Assembly: GCF_009830125.1 (NCBI RefSeq)
Contig: NZ_WUPT01000002.1
Coordinates: 1,150,001-1,214,000 of the forward strand
Length of the DNA stretch: 64,000 bases
Reading direction: 5' to 3'
From: Kangsaoukella pontilimi
Lineage (GTDB): Bacteria > Pseudomonadota > Alphaproteobacteria > Rhodobacterales > Rhodobacteraceae
Shown: positions 1-7,440 of the stretch, piece after piece
Position numbering within the stretch: the stretch's first letter is position 1
Layout: each line of letters begins with the position of its first letter
Notes under the pieces: generated by a model
Databases searched by the model: none
Told to the model about the DNA's origin: nothing
Seen by the model: only the letters and a program-made list of their open reading frames with translations
Program-made: the position numbers and the translations under genes

Positions 1-1583
1 CCCATGGGCGCGCCCAGCCAGTCGGCGCGGCCAAGGCGAACGGTCCGGCCCTGCCAGGTGCCTTCGATGCCGTGGCCCGGCACTTCGCGAATGTCGCTCA
101 CAGCCGCCGGAGCGGCCCAGAGGCCCGCGTGAAGCGCCATCGCCAGCGGGTGGGACGAGGCGGCGGCGAGCGCGCGGGCGACGGCGGCGGCCTCGTCATC
201 GGCGTCATGGCCGCTGAGGACCGGGTGCCCCTCGGTCAGGGTGCCGGTCTTGTCGAAAACGATCGTGTCCACCTCGGCCAGACGTTCGAGCGCGGTGGCG
301 TGTTTGATCAGAAGCCCCTGCCGGAACAGGCGGCCCGACGCGGCGGTCGAGACGGCGGGGACGGCAAGGCCAAGGGCGCAGGGGCAGGTGATGATGAGCG
401 TCGCGACCGCGATATTGAGCGCAAGGCGGACGTCGCCCGTGGCCCACATCCAGCCCGCGAAGGCGGCGAAGGCCAGCAGGTGCACGGCGGGCGCATAGAT
501 GCGCGCGGCCCGGTCGGCGAGCGACGCGTAGCGGCTTTTGGCGGTCTCGGCCATGGCCACCAGATCGGCCAGCCGGGCAAGCGTCGTGTCCTTGCCCGCG
601 TACGTGACCTTCAGCGTCAGCGGACCGGTCAGGTTGATCTCGCCCGCGTGCAATTCGGCACCGGGGCCGGCGCGGTCGGGCAGGCTCTCGCCGGTCAGAA
701 GCGCGCGGTCGACCTCGCTTGTGCCTTCGGTCACGGTGCCGTCGACCGGCACCCGCGCGCCCGGACGGACGAGGAGCAGGTCGCCGGGGAGGAGAGCGGC
801 GACCGGCACCGTCTCGCCCGTGATCCGGGTCGCGCGGGGCACTTCGAGAGCCGACAGTTCGGCGGCGGCAGAGCGGGCGGCGGTACGGGTGCGCTGATCG
901 AGATAGCGCCCGCCGAGCAGGAAAAAGGTGAGCGAAAGAGCGGCGTCGAAATAGGCGTGGCTGCCGCCCTCGGCCGTCTCGAAGATCGACATTCCGGCGG
1001 CCAGGAGAATCGCCAGCGAGATCGGCACGTCCATGTTGAGCCGCGCCGCGCCAAGCGCGCGAAGGGCGTTCCGAAAGAAGGGTTGGGCGGAAAAGGCGAT
1101 GGTCGGGATGGCGATTGCGGCGCTGATCCAGTGGAAGAGATCACGGGTGGCGTCGCTGGCACCCGACCAGACCGCGACGCTGAGGAGCATCACGTTCATC
1201 ATGGCAAAGCCCGCCACGCCGAGCCGCATCAGAAGGTCGCGCGAGGCGGCGTCGCCCGTGGTCGCGGCCAGCGCGCCGGGGTCGAGTTCATGCGCCTCAT
1301 AGCCGGCCGCCGTCAGCGCCTCGACCAGCGCCTCGGGCGTCACGCTGTCATCGGCGCGGATGCGGGCGCGTTTCTGGGTCAGGTTCACGCGGGCGTCCGC
1401 CACGCCCGGCACGGCCAGAAGCGCGCGTTCCACGCCCGAGATGCAGGCGGCGCAATGGATCGTGGGCAGGCTGAGATCGAGCCGCGCCTCGCCCGCGCCG
1501 CCACGCCCTGCCAGCGCTTCGGCCGCGGGCGCGGTGGCGCAGGCCGGGCAGGCCTGAAGCGAGGGGTGTTCGGCCAGTGTCAT
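1..1583 (-). CDS. ccoI: Copper-translocating P-type ATPase CcoI/FixI (partial, C-terminus beyond window)
   Basis: Inner-membrane P1B-type ATPase that supplies copper for assembly of the cbb3 cytochrome oxidase. The reading frame opens at ATG 1583 and stays open to base 1, so about 527 residues are visible of the roughly 720-750 usual for the family. Visible are CPAC at residues 12-15, the heavy-metal-associated motif HCAAC at 43-47, the membrane CPC motif in TCPCALG, the phosphorylation site DKTGTLTEG and the SSHPLA (HP) motif. The start overlaps the stop of ccoH by 4 bases (ATGA), showing translational coupling. Order ccoG-ccoH-ccoI matches the conserved ccoGHIS cluster. The reading frame begins too near the edge to tell whether ccoS follows. 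Confidence 0.95.
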   Translation of the reverse strand, partial: MTLAEHPSLQACPACATAPAAEALAGRGGAGEARLDLSLPTIHCAACISGVERALLAVPGVADARVNLTQKRARIRADDSVTPEALVEALTAAGYEAHELDPGALAATTGDAASRDLLMRLGVAGFAMMNVMLLSVAVWSGASDATRDLFHWISAAIAIPTIAFSAQPFFRNALRALGAARLNMDVPISLAILLAAGMSIFETAEGGSHAYFDAALSLTFFLLGGRYLDQRTRTAARSAAAELSALEVPRATRITGETVPVAALLPGDLLLVRPGARVPVDGTVTEGTSEVDRALLTGESLPDRAGPGAELHAGEINLTGPLTLKVTYAGKDTTLARLADLVAMAETAKSRYASLADRAARIYAPAVHLLAFAAFAGWMWATGDVRLALNIAVATLIITCPCALGLAVPAVSTAASGRLFRQGLLIKHATALERLAEVDTIVFDKTGTLTEGHPVLSGHDADDEAAAVARALAAASSHPLAMALHAGLWAAPAAVSDIREVPGHGIEGTWQGRTVRLGRADWLGAPM

Positions 1584-2038
1584 CTGGGCACGTAGAGCGC
1601 GAGGCGCTTCTCATAGGGGGTGCCGTCGGGGGCCGTCGCCTTGAGCCGCACGGTCCAGTGGCCCGAGGCCAGATCGACCGGGGCGCTGTATTGGCCGCCC
1701 GAATAGGTCATCTCGGGCGTCTGGTCCTGACCCGACGTGGTCTTGCGCCCGATCAGTAGCGAAAGGTCGTTGGCCCGGACGGGGCGGCCATCGGCGTCGG
1801 TGATGGCGAGCGACAACGTGCCGTTCTCGTGACCGAGCGCCACGTCCCAGCCAAGCGCCTCCTGCGCCGCGCGGCGGGCATCGAAGCTCTGGCTCGCCAC
1901 GTAGGAGTTCTTCACCTCCAGTCCGGGGAAGGTCGAGACCGCCTTGAAGGCCATGGTCATGTTCACGGCGATGATGACGGCGAAGGCCGAGGCGGTAACG
2001 AAAAAGACCTGACGGCCGGTGATCTGGCGTTCGCTCAT
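1580..2038 (-). CDS. ccoH: FixH/CcoH family cbb3 oxidase assembly protein
   Basis: Small single-span membrane protein of 152 residues needed for cbb3-type cytochrome c oxidase biogenesis. One hydrophobic helix lies near residues 9-30, followed by a periplasmic domain that carries the typical Ser-Phe-Asp-Ala-Arg-Arg and Ala-Leu-Gly-Trp segments of FixH. The ATG at 2038 overlaps the end of ccoG by 4 bases, and its own stop overlaps the ccoI start, so the three genes form one tightly coupled operon transcribed leftward. The function comes from family knowledge and the neighbours agree. Confidence 0.92.
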   Translation of the reverse strand: MSERQITGRQVFFVTASAFAVIIAVNMTMAFKAVSTFPGLEVKNSYVASQSFDARRAAQEALGWDVALGHENGTLSLAITDADGRPVRANDLSLLIGRKTTSGQDQTPEMTYSGGQYSAPVDLASGHWTVRLKATAPDGTPYEKRLALYVPR

Positions 2039-3597
2039 TGCGGTTCCCTTCCGTTGAAGAGGCTGTCGTTATGGACCCGCTCGCCCGAGACGAGGTCTTC
2101 GACCCAGAAACGGATCTCGGTGCGCTCGGATGTGGCCGGGTCGGAGCCCGGCGGGGCGATGACGTAGACCCGCTGCAGAAGCTGCTCGTTCGCGGCCACG
2201 TCGGCGGTCTCGTAGACGGTGCCCTCCAGTTCGATGCGAAGCGCCGGGTCGCCCTTGACCGAGATGCGGAAGGGGCGCGTCTCGCCATGCTTGTTCCTGA
2301 GCCGCACGTCATAGGCGTTCCGGATCGAACCGTCGGAGAGCGTCACGAATTGCGGGTTCCGTATGGGGGCGACGGTCACGTCGATTTCCGCGCGGATGAA
2401 GAGCGCGAAGACGAGGCCGAGCCCCACCAGCGACCAGAGCACGGTGTAGACGATGGTTCTGAGCCGGAAGATGTGGTTCCAGATCGGGCGGGGCGGCTTT
2501 CCCTCGCGCTCGCGCACTTCGTCGGTCAGCGCCAGATAGTCGATCAGGCCGCGCGGCTTGCCGATCTTGGCCATGACGTCGTCGCAGGCGTCGATGCAGA
2601 GCGCGCAGGTGATGCATTCAAGTTGCTGGCCGTTCCGGATGTCGATGCCCATGGGGCAGACGTTGACGCAGGCCATGCAGTCGATGCAGTCGCCGGGTGC
2701 GGGCTCGGTCTCAGCGGAGAGGACCGGGGTGCCGCCCACCTGCAGGTCGCGGCCCGGGAAGGGCGTCGGCGCGTACTTTGCCACGTTGGCACCGATGGCG
2801 CGTTCGGCGGCGATCTTGGCCTCGGCGGCCTCGCGTTGCTTCTGGAGACGGAGGTTGTGCTTGCCCCGCGGCTCACCCCGCCACTCGCGGTAGGCGACCG
2901 TGATCGTATCCTCGTCCATCATCGCCGCCTGAATGCGCGGCCAGGGGCAGGCGTAGATGCAGATTTGCTCGCGGGCGAACCCGCCGAAGAAAAAGGTGGT
3001 CAGCGTCAGGACAGCAATGGTCGTATAGGCGATCGGATGGCCCTGCAGCGTGACGAGATCGCGGAGAAGGGTCGGCGCGTCGGCGAAATAGAAGACCCAG
3101 GCGCCGCCGGTGGCGACGGCGATTACCAGCCACGCGGCCCATTTGGTGAGCCTCAGCCGCCATTTGCGCGCGTTCCAGGGCGCATTGTGCAGTTTTACGC
3201 GGGCGTTCCGGTCGCCCTCGATCCAGCGCTCGACGAGGATGAAGAGGTCGGTCCAGACCGTTTGCGGACAGGCATAGCCGCACCAGACGCGGCCAAGGGC
3301 GGAGGTGAAGAGGAAGAGGCCCAGCCCCGCCATGATGAGAAGGCCCGCGACGAAGTAGAATTCGTGGGGCCAGATCTCGATCCAGAAGAAATAGAAGCGG
3401 CGGTTCGCCATATCGACCAGCACCGCCTGATCGGGGAGGGCAGGGCCCCGGTCCCAGCGGATCCACGGCGTCAGGTAGTAGATGCCGAGCGTGATGCCCA
3501 TGATCCACCACTTGAGCGTGCGGAACTTGCCCGAGACGCGGCGCGGGAAAACGGGCTCGCGCGCAGCGTATAGGCTTGGGGCTTCCTCTTGGGACAT
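2035..3597 (-). CDS. ccoG: Cytochrome c oxidase accessory protein CcoG (FixG/RdxA), 4Fe-4S membrane protein
   Basis: Polytopic membrane ferredoxin-like protein involved in cbb3 oxidase assembly, thought to reduce copper for the oxidase. About five hydrophobic helices are visible. Two cysteine clusters sit near the middle, CIDCMACVNVCP and CITCALCIDAC, typical of two 4Fe-4S sites, followed by the periplasmic Ig-like C-terminal domain. I use ATG 3597, which starts MSQEEAPSLY and has an AGGA element 9-10 bases upstream. An in-frame ATG further upstream at 3648 would add 17 unlikely residues. It is first in the ccoGHI operon and has an FNR-type palindrome 57 bases upstream. The ccoNOQP structural genes, often directly upstream, are not in the window. 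Confidence 0.93.
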   Translation of the reverse strand: MSQEEAPSLYAAREPVFPRRVSGKFRTLKWWIMGITLGIYYLTPWIRWDRGPALPDQAVLVDMANRRFYFFWIEIWPHEFYFVAGLLIMAGLGLFLFTSALGRVWCGYACPQTVWTDLFILVERWIEGDRNARVKLHNAPWNARKWRLRLTKWAAWLVIAVATGGAWVFYFADAPTLLRDLVTLQGHPIAYTTIAVLTLTTFFFGGFAREQICIYACPWPRIQAAMMDEDTITVAYREWRGEPRGKHNLRLQKQREAAEAKIAAERAIGANVAKYAPTPFPGRDLQVGGTPVLSAETEPAPGDCIDCMACVNVCPMGIDIRNGQQLECITCALCIDACDDVMAKIGKPRGLIDYLALTDEVREREGKPPRPIWNHIFRLRTIVYTVLWSLVGLGLVFALFIRAEIDVTVAPIRNPQFVTLSDGSIRNAYDVRLRNKHGETRPFRISVKGDPALRIELEGTVYETADVAANEQLLQRVYVIAPPGSDPATSERTEIRFWVEDLVSGERVHNDSLFNGREPQ

Positions 3598-3653
3598 GGG
3601 TGATTCCTGCTCTGTTCGCAGGGTCTGGATGCCATGGGGGTGGGGCAACCTCC

Positions 3654-3667
3654 TTGACCCATGTCAA
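3654..3667. promoter_or_regulatory. FnrL/FixK-type anaerobox upstream of ccoG
   Basis: The 14-base sequence TTGACCCATGTCAA is a perfect inverted repeat (TTGAC-N4-GTCAA) close to the FNR consensus TTGAT-N4-ATCAA. It lies 57 bases upstream of the ccoG start on the leftward strand, a sensible distance for an activator. Low-oxygen activation by FnrL or FixK is known for cbb3 genes in this group. That this is the functional site is inferred. Confidence 0.75.
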
Positions 3668-4013
3668 ACGGCGCGCATGGCTTCGGCCGGTCCCGCCATG
3701 GAGGCGGTCCGGTCGGGCGGCGGTGGTGCGCCTGCGGCTATGAGCTGTTCAGATCAGGGTGGCGGCGCCGCCGGTGCGGTCCGGATGCTGTCCTGACCCC
3801 CTGTCGGGGCGTAATGGCCGGTGCGGACAAGGGGCCTTCTTTACGACCCCATGGACCGGAGATGTCAAACGGCGCGCCGGTCGTCACCCGACCCACCGCA
3901 GGGAAGCTTCGGGCAGGGATATGCCACGGCTGGGGTTAATTCCGGGTGGGTCATCCGTACGGTGGTCTGATCCAAAGGCGCGCGGCACGCCGCGCACACG
4001 ATACATTTTTGTA
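3668..4013. other. Gene-free spacer between ccoG and the DUF3422 gene
   Basis: No convincing coding sequence lies between the anaerobox and the 3' end of the DUF3422 gene. Open frames here are short and low in quality. The spacer holds a second copy of the 16-mer ATGTCAAACGGCGCGC (3661-3676 and 3862-3877). The first copy overlaps the right half of the anaerobox. A repeat unit begins at 4014. This spacer must also contain the leftward ccoG promoter. Confidence 0.5.
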
Positions 4014-4073
4014 GGGGCTCTGCCCCCGCGGCCTTGCGGCCGCTCCCCCGGGATATTTCGGAACAGGCGAAGG
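4014..4073. repeat. REP-like intergenic repeat unit 1 (single half)
   Basis: The unit has hairpin GGGGC-TCT-GCCCC at 4014-4026, a second hairpin GCGGCC-TTGC-GGCCGC at 4028-4043, then the core CCCCCGGGATATTT with a GGAACAGGCGAAG tail. Bases 4045-4072 are identical over 28 positions to 22698-22725. It sits 4 bases past the stop of the leftward DUF3422 gene. It belongs to the repeat family seen at 9481, 13677, 17591, 19988, 22662, 22741 and 31158. Confidence 0.8.
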
Positions 4074-4076
4074 AGG

Positions 4077-5357
4077 CTAGTGCAGGCTTTTCCGGACACG
4101 GCGGACCATGAACCAGACGCCCAGGATCACCAGTGGCGTCAGGAGCGCTGTGGCCATGCCCTTTGAGAGGCCCGTCGGTTCGACCAGGGGGTACACCATG
4201 TAGGTTACGAGGTTCACCGCGTAGTAGCTGATCGCCACGACCGACAGACCTTCGACCGTGCGTTGCAGGCGGAGCTGCAGGTCGGCGCGTTTGTCCATGC
4301 TTTCGAGAAGCGTCTGGTTCTGCGCCGAGCGTTCGACGTCGACGCGGGTTCGAAGGAGGTCGCCCGCGCGGAGCGCCCTGTCGGACATGGTCTTGAGCCG
4401 CGCCTCGGTCGATTTCACCGTGCGCATCGCCGGGTCGAAGCGGCGGGTCATGAATTCGGCGAAGGTCTGGCGGCCGTCGTAACGCTGTTCCCTCAGGATC
4501 GCGATGCGCTGGTTGACGAGCGCCTCGTAGGCGCCGGTGGCGCCGAAGCGGAAGGCGGTCTGGGCGAGGATGTTCTCAAGCTCGGACGAGACGCCGAGAA
4601 GCGCCTTGAGCGTCGCCTCGGGGCGGGCGGTGTCGCCGGTCATGTCGCCCATGAGGTGGCTGAGCTGCTGGTCGATCGCGCCCATGCGGGGACCGAGTTC
4701 GCGGGAGCGCGTCCAGCCGAGCATGGACAGGGTCTTGTAGGTCTCGATCTCGCAGAGGCGCTGCACGATCCGGCCGATCCGGCGCGAGCCGGTATCGGGG
4801 CGGGCGAAGACGGCGAAGCGGATATGACCGGCCGCATCGAGACGGAAATCGCCCGCGACGACGGCGCTGTCGTCGAGCACGCGGCTGACGGCGAGGCTTT
4901 CGGGGACGAACCAGTCATCGACCTTGGCGGGGATGTCGTCGGCGGTCTCGCTCAGTTCGACGCGGATCAGCGCCGAGGTGATGCGCACGCCGGGCGCGTC
5001 CCGCAGCCAGTCCTCGGGGAACATGCTGAAGGTGTGGGCGTCGAAGGGCCGGTCGGCCACGCCGTCGCCGAAGATCGTGTAAGTCACGAATTCGGTGTGG
5101 CTTTCCCACTTGATGAAGTGCTTGCCGATGGGGCCGAAGTAATGCGTCGCGCCCGGTTCGGGATGCGGCGCGGCGTAGTGGTCGAGAAGCGCGGCAAGGT
5201 GCTTGCGATCGAGTTCGCGGTCGCGTGCGGCGGCATCGGTGGCGGGCTTGATGGCGAGATAGGCGGCGCGGCACGGTCCCTTGAGCACCGGGAAGGGACG
5301 GGCATGAAGCTCGTTCACCAACTGGTAGCGTAGGGGATGATCCGCGATCGGGGACAT
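4077..5357 (-). CDS. DUF3422 family membrane-anchored protein
   Basis: Protein of 426 residues of the DUF3422 family, common in Alphaproteobacteria and of unknown function. It begins MSPIADHPLRYQLVNELHARPFP, where the HPLR and NELHARPF segments are hallmarks of the family. A central soluble region includes a long helical part, and the C-terminus has two hydrophobic segments (about residues 360-420), suggesting inner-membrane anchoring. I chose ATG 5357. The longer open frame to 5720 would run through the promoter region and overlap the neighbouring epimerase gene. It is monocistronic between ccoG and the sugar island. No function should be assumed. Confidence 0.85.
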   Translation of the reverse strand: MSPIADHPLRYQLVNELHARPFPVLKGPCRAAYLAIKPATDAAARDRELDRKHLAALLDHYAAPHPEPGATHYFGPIGKHFIKWESHTEFVTYTIFGDGVADRPFDAHTFSMFPEDWLRDAPGVRITSALIRVELSETADDIPAKVDDWFVPESLAVSRVLDDSAVVAGDFRLDAAGHIRFAVFARPDTGSRRIGRIVQRLCEIETYKTLSMLGWTRSRELGPRMGAIDQQLSHLMGDMTGDTARPEATLKALLGVSSELENILAQTAFRFGATGAYEALVNQRIAILREQRYDGRQTFAEFMTRRFDPAMRTVKSTEARLKTMSDRALRAGDLLRTRVDVERSAQNQTLLESMDKRADLQLRLQRTVEGLSVVAISYYAVNLVTYMVYPLVEPTGLSKGMATALLTPLVILGVWFMVRRVRKSLH

Positions 5358-5472
5358 GGGGCACCTGCCTGTCTGATGCGCTGAACCTAGCCGCTTGCGC
5401 CGCCAAGTAAAGTAAAAACAGATATATTTCCGACGCTTAGCGGTGGACGACTGTATACGATCAGGGGCGTGG

Positions 5473-6411
5473 TCATCGTTCTCCGGTCTGTTCGAAGCGA
5501 TAGATGCTGCGCTGGCGGAAGGTCTGGCCCGGCTCGAGTCCGATCTGGGGGAAATGCGGGTTGGAGGGCGCGTCCGGCCAGAACTGCGGCTCGATGGGGA
5601 TGCCCATGGGTTTGCCGGTGAAGACCTGCAGCCCCGGCGCGTCAGTGAGGATGTTGAGCCTGTAGCCATCGCCGTCGATGCGGGCGGCGAAGCGCGGCGC
5701 CTCTGCGGGTGCATCGCCAAGGCAGAAGTTGTGGTCCAGCGTCCCGTCGGGCACGCGTGGGCTGCGGTAGTCGAAGGGTGTCCCGGTGACGTCCAGGACT
5801 TCGCCCGTGGGAAGCGTCAGGTCATCGACAGGCAGCACGCGGTCGGCAGCGACGGTCAGGCGGTGGCCCGCCCAGCCGGGGCCGGGTCCGAGCGACCAGT
5901 AGGGGTGATGCGCAGGGTTCATCAGCGTCGGCGCATCGGTGATGGCGGTGATCGTCAGAGCGATTTCGGCATCCGTGAGCGCATAGTCCACGGTCATCAC
6001 GCGGTTGCCCGGGAACCCGCCGAGACCGTCGGGCAGCGCAATTTCGAGCGTCGCGCCGCCCGCGTCGTGCCGGGTGACGGTCCAGAGCGCCCGGTGCACG
6101 CCGGTGCCGCCCGAATGGAGCGACGTCCGGTCGTGCTCGTTCACTTCGAAACGGTATTCGCGTCCCGCGATCCGGGCAGTTGCGTCCGAAATGCGATTGG
6201 CGACGGGGCCGACGATGGGGCTGACATAGGCCTTGGGCAGAAGACGCTCGGGCAGAGGGATCTCGGCCATGAGGCCCGGACCGCCGGGGAAACGGACCTG
6301 CTCCAGCGTGGCGCCGAGGGTCAGAACCTGTGCGTCAAGGGTGCCGGAGGACAGGGTCAGACGCTCGATCGGGCGTCCGTCGGGTATTTCGCCAATGGTG
6401 TCTCGAGTCAT
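5473..6411 (-). CDS. Aldose 1-epimerase (galactose mutarotase-like)
   Basis: Member of the galactose mutarotase superfamily, 312 residues, predicted to interconvert anomers of a free sugar in the cytoplasm. Visible family features are the GPVANRI segment, the pair of catalytic-type histidines (HSGGTGVHRALW and NPAHHPYWSLG) and the LDHNFCLG segment carrying the conserved acidic residue. I start at ATG 6411 (MTRDTIGEIPDG). An upstream ATG at 6453 adds 14 unlikely residues. It is last in the leftward group mtnK-mtnA-aldolase/SDR-SorC regulator, 57 bases after the regulator. With the RbsD/FucU gene on the other strand, the island carries two unrelated mutarotases, which points to a free reducing sugar as imported substrate. 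Confidence 0.88.
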   Translation of the reverse strand: MTRDTIGEIPDGRPIERLTLSSGTLDAQVLTLGATLEQVRFPGGPGLMAEIPLPERLLPKAYVSPIVGPVANRISDATARIAGREYRFEVNEHDRTSLHSGGTGVHRALWTVTRHDAGGATLEIALPDGLGGFPGNRVMTVDYALTDAEIALTITAITDAPTLMNPAHHPYWSLGPGPGWAGHRLTVAADRVLPVDDLTLPTGEVLDVTGTPFDYRSPRVPDGTLDHNFCLGDAPAEAPRFAARIDGDGYRLNILTDAPGLQVFTGKPMGIPIEPQFWPDAPSNPHFPQIGLEPGQTFRQRSIYRFEQTGER

Positions 6412-6468
6412 GGGGGCACGCCTTTGATGGGACAGTCTCCCCCGTTCAACCACGCGCGCCGGTTTCCA

Positions 6469-7440
6469 TCAACTGTCGAGCAGAATGCGGGCGCTGGCCT
6501 CGTCGGTGACGAGATGGGTGACGAAGCCGCCCCGGATCAGCGCGCGCGTCGCGTCGAGTTTTTCCTCACCCGAAACAACGAGCATCCTGAGGGGTACGTT
6601 ACGCAGCACCTCTGGCGCGACGCCGATGGTGCGGTCGGTCAGGGGGCCGGTCATGGGCTGGCCGTCATGGTCGATGAAATGGCAGGAGAGGACGCCAGCC
6701 GCGCCCCGCTCGCGGTACCACGCGACATCCTCTGTGGTGCCGATCCCGGCGGCGACGAGCGTTGTCCGGTCGCTGACATCGCCCACCGAGAAAAGCGCCT
6801 TGGTCAGACCCGAGAAGGCGGCGAGCTGTCCCGCGATCACCGGCTCTTTCCGGAGCCGCGCAGCGAGATCGCCCGACGACAGGATTGCGGGCGCGTGGAG
6901 CGTCCGGCAGCCCGCTCCAAGGCGGCGGGCGATCTCGATGGTGCAGGTCTCGGCGGCGAAAAGCTGATCGGCATACATTGAGCCGATGAGCTGATGGACC
7001 ATCAGCCCCGGAAGCTGCGCCGTTGGAAAGGTCTTCGCCATGCGAAGGACCGTCTCGCCCCAGGCCACGCCAAGACGATCGCCGTCATCCAGAAGGTCGC
7101 GCATGGCCTGCGCGCCAAGCGCGGCGGTCCGGTCCAGCATGGCCGAGGGGGGAAGGGGGTCGGCATCGCCATGGGCCACGTAGACATCCACGAGGCCAAA
7201 GCGCTCGGCCACGTGGCGGGCCAAAGGCGAGGCGGCGAAGCTTTCGCCCCGGATGCGGATATCGACCACGTTCTGTTCGCGGGCGAGTCGGAGCCAGTTC
7301 ACAATAGTCGCGCGGCTGACGCCTGTCCGCCGCGCGATCTCGCCCTGTGTCAGCCCTTCGCGGTAATAAAGCATCGCCACATGGGCCAGCGTCGCCTCGG
7401 AGGCGCTGCCGTCCTTCAGTATGGACCGCCCGTCCGGCAT
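6469..7440 (-). CDS. SorC/DeoR-family sugar-binding transcriptional regulator
   Basis: Regulator of 323 residues. An N-terminal helix-turn-helix lies around residues 25-50 (LTQGEIARRTGVSRATIVNWL), followed by the SorC-type sugar-phosphate sensor domain with GVAWGETVLRM and VAAGIGTTEDVAWY segments. The family usually binds a phosphorylated sugar intermediate. Its ATG overlaps the stop of the upstream aldolase/dehydrogenase gene (ATGA), so it is expressed with the pathway. It is the only regulator in the sugar island and probably controls the divergent mtnK / ABC promoter region, where an inverted repeat (12087-12103) is a candidate operator. Confidence 0.9.
   Translation of the reverse strand: MPDGRSILKDGSASEATLAHVAMLYYREGLTQGEIARRTGVSRATIVNWLRLAREQNVVDIRIRGESFAASPLARHVAERFGLVDVYVAHGDADPLPPSAMLDRTAALGAQAMRDLLDDGDRLGVAWGETVLRMAKTFPTAQLPGLMVHQLIGSMYADQLFAAETCTIEIARRLGAGCRTLHAPAILSSGDLAARLRKEPVIAGQLAAFSGLTKALFSVGDVSDRTTLVAAGIGTTEDVAWYRERGAAGVLSCHFIDHDGQPMTGPLTDRTIGVAPEVLRNVPLRMLVVSGEEKLDATRALIRGGFVTHLVTDEASARILLDS

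Noticed and set aside
72-1595. Long rightward open frame of 507 codons over ccoI
   Set aside because: It is antisense to ccoI, whose protein carries all P-type ATPase motifs. The rightward translation is low-complexity Arg/Gly-rich, a common artefact of GC-rich DNA.
3668-4076. Short rightward frames in the ccoG upstream gap
   Set aside because: They lack ribosome sites and recognisable domains, and they run through the repeat unit into the antisense of the DUF3422 gene.
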